Shown here: piece by piece, positions 34,074 through 41,338 of the stretch
How positions within the stretch are numbered: the first letter of the stretch is position 1
How the letters are laid out: every line of letters begins with the position of its first letter
NCBI RefSeq assembly: GCF_002007645.1
Contig: NZ_CP019791.1
Span: 2,968,593 to 3,032,592 of the forward strand
DNA from: Anaerohalosphaera lusitana
GTDB taxonomy: Bacteria; Planctomycetota; Phycisphaerae; Sedimentisphaerales; Anaerohalosphaeraceae
Direction: 5' to 3'
Length of the DNA: 64,000 nucleotides
Made by a program: the position numbers and the translations under genes
The notes under the pieces: generated by a model
The model's database searches: none
What the model was told of the DNA's origin: nothing
The model's input: the letters and a program-made list of their open reading frames with translations, nothing else

Positions 34074-35555
34074 ATGATGAAAAGACGCGATTTTATTAAA
34101 TACTGCAACTCGGCGGTTTTTGCTCTTCCTTTGATGTCGCTCCCCTGCTTAGCGGAAGAGGAATCTTTTGAGAAACCGACAAATTTTCTTCTGCTGACTG
34201 CCGACGACCTCAACTATGATTCGGTTGGGTGCTTTGGCTGCGAGATACCCGATATAACTCCCAATATCGACCGCCTTGGGGCCGATGGTGTGAAGTTCAC
34301 GAATGCCCATGTAAACATCGCCGTCTGTCAGCCGTGCCGTCAGTCAATCATGACTGGTCGATATCCCCACACAAATGGCGCAAAAGGGTTCGAGCCCATC
34401 AATGAAGACCTCCCGACCCTCGGTGAAATACTGAGCAAAGCGGGATACATCAACGGCGTGCTCGGCAAAGAGAGACACATGAGACCCAAACACAAATACG
34501 CCTGGGACTATTACATCACCGAGGCTGAACTCGCTTCGGGCGCAGGCATCGGCAGATCGCCAGAAAAGTATTACAATTACGCAAAGAAATTTTTCGAATC
34601 TTCGAAGAAGCAGGGCAAACCTTTCTTCCTCAATGCCAACTCTCACGACCCCCACCGCCCTTTCGCAGGCAGCAAGCAGGAAGAAAGAGCCTGGGGGCAC
34701 GATCTGCCAAAAGTGACCCGCTGGATCAAACCCGAAGAAGTGACGGTACCCGGTTTTCTGCCCGATCTGCCTGATGTGAGAAAAGAAATCGCCCAGTATT
34801 TCACATCTGTACATCGGTGCGACCAGTCCATAGGCGCGGTTCTGAAGGCACTTGAAGAAACCGGACTCGCTGAGAACACACTGGTAATGTTCCTCAGCGA
34901 CAACGGTATATCCGCCCCCTTCGCAAAATCAAACTGCTACCTGACAAGCACAAAAACTCCATGGATCGTGAGATGGCCGGGTAAAGTAAAACCTGGAACC
35001 ATAGATTCACAGCACATGATCTCCGGCATTGACTACATGCCGACGATCCTCGAAGCAGCGGGAATCAAAGACGTCACGGACATGGACGGCTCAAGCTTTA
35101 TGCCTCTGCTCCATGGTGTGAAACAGCCCGAACGCAAATATGTCTTCACCGAATATCACAAAACTTTTGCCGGTCGGCGATATGACATGCGTGCGATACA
35201 AAGCAAACGCTTTGGATATATCTTCAACCCATGGGCAAAAAGAACAGGCCCTATGAGGATGGACTCAACAAGCGGTCTAACATTCAAAGCTATGAAGCGA
35301 GCGGCAAAATCCAACTCCAAGATCGCCGACCGCGTGGAGCTGTTCGAGAACCGCGTGCTTGAGGAATTTTACGACTTTAAAAACGACCCCGACGGCAGGA
35401 ACAACCTGATTGAAGACATAAGCTATCAGGCCGAAATACGGGCAATGCGCGAACTACTCGAAAAAAGAATGAAAAAAACAAACGATCCCGCTCTGCATGC
35501 CTTCCAGAACAGAGACAACCCGAAAGCAATAGAAAAGTTCATGAAATCGGGATGA
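34074..35555 (+). CDS. Exported formylglycine-dependent sulfatase (second)
   Basis: The protein has about 493 residues from the ATG at 34074; the next codon is also ATG, and a TTG at 34059 is less likely. MKRRDFIKYCNSAVFALP is a twin-arginine-type signal. The metal site is LLTADDLNYDSVGCFG, and the sulfatase signature has C85 in VCQPCRQSIMTGRYPHTNG. SHDPHRPF and FLSDNG are also present. It belongs to a different subfamily from the 14-kb sulfatase (iduronate-2-sulfatase / heparan N-sulfatase-like). Base composition is balanced, unlike the strongly G-rich neighbours, and the gene lies between two copies of the phosphatase tail, so recent acquisition is likely. Confidence 0.92.
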   Translation: MMKRRDFIKYCNSAVFALPLMSLPCLAEEESFEKPTNFLLLTADDLNYDSVGCFGCEIPDITPNIDRLGADGVKFTNAHVNIAVCQPCRQSIMTGRYPHTNGAKGFEPINEDLPTLGEILSKAGYINGVLGKERHMRPKHKYAWDYYITEAELASGAGIGRSPEKYYNYAKKFFESSKKQGKPFFLNANSHDPHRPFAGSKQEERAWGHDLPKVTRWIKPEEVTVPGFLPDLPDVRKEIAQYFTSVHRCDQSIGAVLKALEETGLAENTLVMFLSDNGISAPFAKSNCYLTSTKTPWIVRWPGKVKPGTIDSQHMISGIDYMPTILEAAGIKDVTDMDGSSFMPLLHGVKQPERKYVFTEYHKTFAGRRYDMRAIQSKRFGYIFNPWAKRTGPMRMDSTSGLTFKAMKRAAKSNSKIADRVELFENRVLEEFYDFKNDPDGRNNLIEDISYQAEIRAMRELLEKRMKKTNDPALHAFQNRDNPKAIEKFMKSG

Positions 35556-35570
35556 CATGAGCTCGGGTAG

Positions 35571-35701
35571 CGGGCGGGGTTGTCAGTGATTTTGCGGGCG
35601 GTGAGGAGGGTCGGCCTTTCGAGACGGTGGCGACGAACGGGCGGATACATGAGGCGCTGTCGCGGGAGTTGATGAGCGTTAAGCGGGGGCGGGTGGGTTG
35701 A
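35571..35701 (+). pseudogene. Third copy of the phosphatase 3' end
   Basis: VAGGVVSDFAGGEEGRPFET followed by ATNGRIHEALSRELMSVKRG matches the tail of the 32491 gene. Its last codons (SVKRGRVG, stop) match the copy at 33650-33820 instead of the intact gene. It begins 16 bp after the sulfatase stop codon and ends where an Rhs fragment begins. Confidence 0.8.
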
Positions 35702-35955
35702 AGCTACACTTGTATTCGTAGCGTCGACGATGTTGCCTGCGGTGTCGATCAGGGCGGCGGTGCTGTAGAGGTGGTCGTGGGCGTAGTAGAGGTCCGTGGT
35801 GGAGTCGCTGGTCATGAGAGGCTCGTCGATGTAGTTGCCGTAGACGTAATACCGTTTGAAGCTGTCGCTGCCGTCGTATTCAGCCAGCACCTGCCAGTTG
35901 TCGTTGTAGTAGTAGATGCGGGTGTTCGCGGTCGTGATGTGGTCGACCTTGGTAG
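35702..35955 (-). pseudogene. Rhs core fragment behind immunity gene 3
   Basis: On the minus strand it reads KVDHITTANTRIYYYNDNWQ ... EYDGSDSFKRYYVYGNY ... DHLYSTAALIDTAGNIVDAT, an Rhs core section. It joins directly to the stop of the lipoprotein gene and ends at the duplicated phosphatase tail. This is the layout of a displaced, older Rhs end from which the toxin tip has been lost. Confidence 0.75.
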
Positions 35956-36789
35956 CTATATCTTTTCGACACCATTTTCGTTTAGATAAGAAATACCTGC
36001 TGGGCTGTAGAGCCAATCCAACTCTTTTTGTAAAACTGAAGCTGGCAGGTCATAATAGACTGCCTCCTCATCCAAACCAAGCGCGTTCACTCTGTAGGCC
36101 AATACCACTCCCTTGGTCGTAAGAAAATGTGGCCCGAGGCATTCAGAGAGAATGTTCTGCTCCCCATAGCTGCCACTAACTATGATAGCAGTGTTACCTG
36201 AGGCAAACATGACCCCGTAGCTACTGGCGAGCCAGTATTTATCTTCTGCGGTATATAAAGGCTGCATGTCTATCTGGCGAGCTGTTGACACATCATAAAG
36301 CATTAACACACGGACACCATGCAAGCGAATATCATCGGCCTCAAAGCCGGAATTATTTATACAAGTACTTTCATGTATGTCAGCAACAATTGCCAGTTGC
36401 CCCAGCTTCGAGTCATACGCTATTTCTGCCTGCCAGGGAGCGGGCCAGGAATGATTCTCGGTGCAACAGGTCGGCCAAATGCTGAATGATTTTATTATCG
36501 AAAAAGCCTTGGTGTCTATAATAATTACATTCGGGGGCTCGCTAAGCTTACTGATTAAAACTACCAACTCATTTGCAGTGTCATCAAAAGTATAGGTATA
36601 TGGTAGGACAACCCCATCAACTGCGTTCTCAAGTAGTAAAGATCGATCATCCGCTTGAAGATAAACGCCAGTGTCATCGGAGTGGATTTCCAGTCCATTG
36701 TCGCTTAAACCAAGCCGTTCCATTTGATATTGCTCTGCAACACAACCACCTGCCAGTGCAAATGACAAAATAATTAGTAAAAATCGCAT
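35956..36789 (-). CDS. Putative lipoprotein immunity protein for Rhs tip 3
   Basis: The protein has 277 residues. A short signal peptide ends in ALAGGC (Cys16), suggesting lipid anchoring in the envelope. GGGAAG precedes the start, 24 nt after the Rhs tip stop. The body looks like beta-strand repeats (VYLQADDRSLLLENAVDGVV, VVLISKLSEPPNVIIIDTKA, LAIVADI) of a propeller-like or WD-type fold, but I cannot assign a family. Position suggests that it protects against the adjacent tip. Confidence 0.6.
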   Translation of the reverse strand: MRFLLIILSFALAGGCVAEQYQMERLGLSDNGLEIHSDDTGVYLQADDRSLLLENAVDGVVLPYTYTFDDTANELVVLISKLSEPPNVIIIDTKAFSIIKSFSIWPTCCTENHSWPAPWQAEIAYDSKLGQLAIVADIHESTCINNSGFEADDIRLHGVRVLMLYDVSTARQIDMQPLYTAEDKYWLASSYGVMFASGNTAIIVSGSYGEQNILSECLGPHFLTTKGVVLAYRVNALGLDEEAVYYDLPASVLQKELDWLYSPAGISYLNENGVEKI

Positions 36790-36813
36790 AGATTTCTTCC
36801 CTTATCACCTATT

Positions 36814-37407
36814 TCAAGCAACAATTGATGTGGCTGTTTCGTTAAAGGTTCTGCAGTTTGGATGTATACCACAATAGTTCTTTTTATTAAAATCGGCGCA
36901 CCAAGCCATGATGCAGGTTTTGGCTTCTGCCTCTGTTACACATGAAAATTGTTTAATCTTTTTACCCGGCATTTCCATGATCCCTGTCTTGTCAATAGAA
37001 AACGTTTTCGTTGGTACCATAGGCGAACTTCCTGGCAAGTTGTTGTGCATATAAGGGCACTCTCCAGGTTGAGGTAAAAGCCCGCCTTTACCACCTTTGG
37101 GCCCAAAATCAACATCCGTACCATCGAGTAAGAGGCCTACGTGGACCCCTTGCTTGTAGCTCTTGATTACAAGTCCCAAGGGGTCTAAGCTATTAACAGG
37201 TTCGCTATTGACGTACACTTGCAAGCCAACGCCATTGGAATACTGCTGAAGGGCTTCAAATGGATTATATTTACTACTAGAAGGTACAATCCCCAACGGA
37301 TCCTTCTGCAGGAATCGCCCGGTTTCGGGGTCGTAGTAACGGTGGCGAGAGTATTGTAATTTTAAAGAGCCGTCGTCAAGTATATCCAGGCGTCGGCCTG
37401 TGTACAA
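36814..37407 (-). CDS. Rhs C-terminal end with H...C (permuted papain-like?) toxin tip
   Basis: The frame is readable from about 37407 (YLYTGRRLDILDDGSLKLQY) and has no own start; it belongs to the frameshifted Rhs gene upstream. After FLQKDPLG and the LDPLGL boundary (75-79), the tip has GVHVGLLLDGTDVDFGPKGG (His89) and near the end HPNCRTFNETA (Cys185). The order His then Cys in an 'H-x-G-hydrophobic ... NC-x-x-F' layout recalls permuted NlpC/P60 / LRAT-like peptidases. That assignment is tentative. The next gene is the probable immunity gene. The tip is AT-rich relative to the core. Confidence 0.6.
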   Translation of the reverse strand: MYTGRRLDILDDGSLKLQYSRHRYYDPETGRFLQKDPLGIVPSSSKYNPFEALQQYSNGVGLQVYVNSEPVNSLDPLGLVIKSYKQGVHVGLLLDGTDVDFGPKGGKGGLLPQPGECPYMHNNLPGSSPMVPTKTFSIDKTGIMEMPGKKIKQFSCVTEAEAKTCIMAWCADFNKKNYCGIHPNCRTFNETATSIVA

Positions 37408-38106
37408 GTACGGATTTGCGGTTTGCGGTTTTTGCCAGCTCTGCGTGTAGTCGGCGTTGTAGACGGTGACTTTGCCTATGCGTTGTATTCGTAGCGTTCG
37501 ACGACGTTGCCTGCGGTGTCGATCAGGGCGGCGGTGCTGTAGAGGTGGTCGTGGGCGTAGTACAGGTCCGTGGCGGTGTCGCTGGTCATGAGAGGCTCGT
37601 CGATGTAGTTGCCGTAGACCGGGAAGTCATTTTGAAACTCATTTTGCTTTGCGGCGGCCCTTTTTCCGTCTGGCTGTGTTGTGCAAAATCGGCCATAGTT
37701 ACGGCTATTGCCAATTTTGCACGCCTTGCCAGCCGAAAAAAAATTCCGGCCGCAAATTCAAAAGCAGCTTCGCAAATGCCTTCCTGTACCGCTTGAAGGT
37801 GTCGCTGCCGTCGTATTCGGTCAGCACCTGCCAGTTGTCGTTGTAGTAGTAGATGCGGGTGTTCGCGGTCGTTTTGTGGTCGACCTTGCGGATACGCTGG
37901 CCGAGTGCGTCGTAGTTGAAGCTGGCCACGAGCGAATCGGAGGCGTCCTTGATCTGGCTGATGCGGTTTTCGTAGTCGTAGGTGTACTGGTAGCCGTTCT
38001 GGTCGGTGGTGGTGTTGCCCGCGTCGTCGTAGGTGCAGGTAACGTCATAGCCGGTGGTGGCGGAATCGTAACGGTTAGTGAGTTTATCTGCGCTAGCAAT
38101 CAACAT
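37408..38106 (-). pseudogene. Rhs core, disrupted by an insertion and a frameshift
   Basis: The core begins abruptly at 38106, 8 bp after the end of the symporter gene, with LTNRYDSATTGYDVTCTYDD and YD repeats (YTYDYENRISQIKDASDSLV). It is interrupted after EYDGSDTFKRY by about 175 bp of foreign sequence (37621-37795) and resumes with VYGNYIDEPLM. One base is lost near 37478 (GCATAGGC where GCATACGGC is expected), giving a stop and a frame change before YLYTGRRLD. Most of the normal Rhs protein (export signal, PAAR, earlier repeats) is absent, so it cannot be a functional delivery protein. Confidence 0.75.
37621..37795 (-). repeat. Insertion in the Rhs core containing a piece of the 360-bp repeat
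   Basis: The end near 37621-37685 (TTTTGAAACTCATTTTGCTT, then GCGGCCCTTTTTCCGTCTGG) corresponds to the terminal part of copy C (27266-27330), though changed. The remainder is unmatched within the window. It splits the Rhs frame exactly between KRY and VYGNY. Confidence 0.5.
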
Positions 38107-38113
38107 GCGATTG

Positions 38114-40162
38114 TCATTCTGTACTGGTTTCGTTTTCGTCTGTGTTTACGGTTATTGCTTTGTAGAAGCACCAGCCGAGGCCTGTTACTATTATGAGGAT
38201 GGCGGCGGAGAGGATTACGTAGGAGGTGTTGGTCAGGGTGTCGTGGTCGGGGCGGATGACGTGGGCGGTTTTTGCGTCGGAGGTGTGGTGTATGAGTACG
38301 GCGGCGATGTAGGCACTTAGTTCGAGGGTTGCGATGATGCCTGCGAGGCGGACGAACCTGGATGGTGTTTCGTAGTTGTTGTCGTTTTTGATCATGACCC
38401 AGGTGGTGACGGCGACTACGGCGGCGGCGAGTACGAAGGGTGTGAGGAGCCTTTGTTCTATGCCCATTGCGGCGAGGCCGCGGCTGCGCAGGCTGAAGTA
38501 TGCTATTACAGCGCTGGCTGCGACGAGGGCGAAGGAGGCGAGGCCGGCGAGTTTGCCTGAGCGGGTGGGCGGGTATTTGAATTCGACCTGCTGGGGGCGG
38601 AAGCCCTTGCGTGAGCCGTCTTTCGTTTTTATGCTGCTCATTACGACGGCAAGGATGGGCGCAGTGATGATTAGGGCGAGGCCGAAGATGTTGGGCCAGT
38701 TGGGTGCGCCTTCGGCGGTCTTGACGAAGCCGCCTGCTGTGAGGTCATCGTTGAGGGACCAGAAGAAGAGCGTGCCGAGGATGAGGGGGATGACGATTCT
38801 GATGGAGTGGTTCCACCAGCGGCCGAGGTACCAGTCTGAGCGTTCGTTTGCGTGGGTGCGGAGGTTTTCTATTTTGTAGAGCCAGCCGAGTACGAGTGCT
38901 TCGAGGAGGCCGAGGAATGCGATGCCCCATGTGCCGTTGACGAAGCCATCGACAGCGCCGAGCCAGTTGAGGCCGCCGTTGGTGACGAAGATCAGGCCGA
39001 AGACGAGGCCTATTGCGGACATGATGGGGAGGACGGTACTGCGCTTCCAGCCGGTCTTGTCGACGATGCCGGCGAGGACGGATTCGGTGATGGAGAAAGC
39101 TGAGTCTATGCCGAGAGTGACGAGGGTTAGGAAGAAGATGAGGCTCCACCAGGCTGCGCCGGGGAGCTGAGCGAGGGCATATGGAAAGGCGACGAACGCG
39201 AGGCCCGGGCCCTTGTCGACGAGATTATCGACTGCGACGGGGTCGCCTGCCTGGGCGGTTGCGAAGGCCATGCCGCCGAGGGTGGCGAAGATGGCGATGC
39301 CGCCTACGAAGCTTGTGCCGAAATCGCTGAGGGTGATTATTGCGGCGTTGTTGTTTATGTCGGACTTGCGGTGGAGGAAGCTGGAGTAGGTGATCATGAC
39401 GCCGAAGGCGAGGCTGAGGGAGAAGAATACCTGGCCGAAAGCGAAGCGCCAGGTGGTTGGTTTGGCGAGTTCGGACCAGACGGGGTCGAGGTAGTAGACG
39501 AGGCCCTTCATGCTGCCTTCGAGTGTGAGGCCTCGGACGGTTAGGACGACGAGCATGAGGAACGGAAGGGGTACGGTGAGCCAGACGATCTTACCGACAA
39601 GGTTGACGCCCTTGAAGATGCAGAGGTACATAGCAGTCCATGCGAGCAGGAGCGGGCCGACGATGTGCCACTGGATGGATCCGAGGGAAGTGCCGGTCTG
39701 GTGTGAGAGGTATGTATCGAAGAAGAATGTTTTGGCCTGTGCGACGCCTTCTACGCCTTCGCCTGCCCAGGGGAGGGGTTGGCCTGTGAAGATGGACTGG
39801 AGGCTGTACCACATGAAGCTGAAGCAGTAGGCGAGGATTGTGGGGTAGTAGATGACGATGACAAAGCCGAGGATGATGGCCCACCAGCCGACGAATTCGA
39901 GTTTTTTGTTGCAGCGTCTGAATGCGTCTGGGGCGGCGCGCTGGGTGAAGTGGCCGAGGCTGAATTCGAGGATGAGCAGGGGTAAGCCTATGCAGAACAT
40001 GGCGAGAATGTATGGAATGAGGAACGCCCCGCCGCCGTGCGCGTACAGTTTGTATGGGAACGCCCAGAGGTTACCGAGGCCCACGGCTGAGCCAATTGCG
40101 GCGAGAATGAATCCGCCGCGCGTTCCCCACGTCTCTCTCTGTTCTTCGAGCAGTTCAGGCAT
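38114..40162 (-). CDS. Sodium-dependent transporter of the NSS (SNF) family
   Basis: The protein has 682 residues and about 13-14 membrane helices. The first helix has the family signature WGTRGGFILAAIGSAVGLGN followed by LWAFPY, which forms the sodium and substrate sites; SFLHRKSDINNNAAI and SLIFFLTLVTLGIDSAFSIT match helices 6-8. It should import an amino acid or related amine with sodium. The C-terminal 180 residues are longer than in small bacterial LeuT-type proteins. The amidohydrolase gene lies 31 bp upstream in the same direction. Confidence 0.92.
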   Translation of the reverse strand: MPELLEEQRETWGTRGGFILAAIGSAVGLGNLWAFPYKLYAHGGGAFLIPYILAMFCIGLPLLILEFSLGHFTQRAAPDAFRRCNKKLEFVGWWAIILGFVIVIYYPTILAYCFSFMWYSLQSIFTGQPLPWAGEGVEGVAQAKTFFFDTYLSHQTGTSLGSIQWHIVGPLLLAWTAMYLCIFKGVNLVGKIVWLTVPLPFLMLVVLTVRGLTLEGSMKGLVYYLDPVWSELAKPTTWRFAFGQVFFSLSLAFGVMITYSSFLHRKSDINNNAAIITLSDFGTSFVGGIAIFATLGGMAFATAQAGDPVAVDNLVDKGPGLAFVAFPYALAQLPGAAWWSLIFFLTLVTLGIDSAFSITESVLAGIVDKTGWKRSTVLPIMSAIGLVFGLIFVTNGGLNWLGAVDGFVNGTWGIAFLGLLEALVLGWLYKIENLRTHANERSDWYLGRWWNHSIRIVIPLILGTLFFWSLNDDLTAGGFVKTAEGAPNWPNIFGLALIITAPILAVVMSSIKTKDGSRKGFRPQQVEFKYPPTRSGKLAGLASFALVAASAVIAYFSLRSRGLAAMGIEQRLLTPFVLAAAVVAVTTWVMIKNDNNYETPSRFVRLAGIIATLELSAYIAAVLIHHTSDAKTAHVIRPDHDTLTNTSYVILSAAILIIVTGLGWCFYKAITVNTDENETSTE

Positions 40163-40193
40163 GTTATCTCCGAATTTTCAGGCTGTCGGGGAT

Positions 40194-40967
40194 CTACAGG
40201 CCGAGGAGCGCGAAGGCATCGCGTTCGATGATGTTTCGCAGTTCCTGTCTTGGGACGACGGGCAGATGCGTGTCGGCCATTAGCCTGTTGAATCCGAGCA
40301 GCGTTTCGACACACTCGTTGACGCCGGACAATGGATAGCCGCTTCCGAAGAGCAGTTTGTCCATTACGTCGGCTTCGTATGCAGTCACGACGAGGTTGTA
40401 GACCTCCCAGACTCGGTTGGGGCGGAAGGTGAGGTCGGCAAAGACGTTGTCGTGTTTGCTTATCATGCAGATTGTTTCGCTTGCGAAGGGTACTCCCATG
40501 CCGCCGATGATGATCTTTAGGGATGGGAAGCGGCGTGCGATCTCATCGAGTAGGAAGGTTCGGCCGTAATCCATGATCGCGCCGGAGCTGTAAGGCGCGG
40601 AGTTGTGGAAGAATACGGGGAGGTTTAGTTTTTCGGCTGCTTCGTAGAGTCGCATCGCCCTGCTGTGTGCGGGGTGAAATCGGTGCTCTGAGCAGTAGAG
40701 GACAATGCCGGCGAGGCCGGCGTCGCGGATCCGGTTTTTGACGGCACGGCTTTTGACGGGGTCCTCGACGGGATTTATAACGCCGAAGCCGGTCATTTTC
40801 TTGTGAGATTTGCAGTATTCGCCGAGCTGCTTGTTGTAATCTGGGATGGAGTTTTCGACGGAGCCGAGTACGATGCAGGCATCAGCGCTGGAGCAGGCTT
40901 CGAGATGGCCCTCGATCTCAGCTTTGTTGGTCGGATTGGCAATATGTGTATGGCAGTCAGTAATCAT
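40194..40967 (-). CDS. Amidohydrolase-2-family metal-dependent hydrolase
   Basis: The protein has 257 residues. The N-terminal metal motif is ITDCHTHIANP, followed by LPVFFHNSAPYSSG (central His), IIIGGMGVPF and the C-terminal LLFGSGYPLSG in place of the usual GSD(Y)P, all in the order of amidohydrolase_2 (ACMSD-like) proteins. The substrate is unknown. It is first in a probable two-gene unit with the NSS symporter, so it may act on the imported compound. Confidence 0.85.
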   Translation of the reverse strand: MITDCHTHIANPTNKAEIEGHLEACSSADACIVLGSVENSIPDYNKQLGEYCKSHKKMTGFGVINPVEDPVKSRAVKNRIRDAGLAGIVLYCSEHRFHPAHSRAMRLYEAAEKLNLPVFFHNSAPYSSGAIMDYGRTFLLDEIARRFPSLKIIIGGMGVPFASETICMISKHDNVFADLTFRPNRVWEVYNLVVTAYEADVMDKLLFGSGYPLSGVNECVETLLGFNRLMADTHLPVVPRQELRNIIERDAFALLGL

Positions 40968-41206
40968 TGTGCATTCCGCAAATCATGGCTGAGCCGGCTG
41001 CACAGGCCGACGTCGTTAGGGTTCAATGTCAAAACTGTCAGATAATTACGTCAATTTGCGTTATGATAGTGCAGTAATAAGCGTCGTGTCAAGTACAATA
41101 ACGGCATAAAACACTTTGGTAAAACCGGTTATGAATGGCCGGCGGGGATTTGCGAGAGACGGTCTGGAGGGTTTGAGAGGGGCTGGGGTGAATTTCCGGA
41201 TCGCGC

Positions 41207-41235
41207 TTGCTAAGTGTTCAAATACGGACTATAAT
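41207..41235 (+). promoter_or_regulatory. Sigma-70-type promoter ahead of the zinc-ribbon/GalM gene
   Basis: TTGCTA (41207-41212) and TATAAT (41230-41235) are 17 bp apart, about 100 bp before the start codon. The rest of 40968-41338 shows no gene or repeat. Confidence 0.6.
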
Positions 41236-41338
41236 CTCCAGACGCCGGCACGCGGGTCCAAGTTGAGATGAGGCTGGATCGTGGGATCGGGGCATTGCGT
41301 ATGCGGTGAAATGAAAACTGTGTAGGGAGATTTCAACA

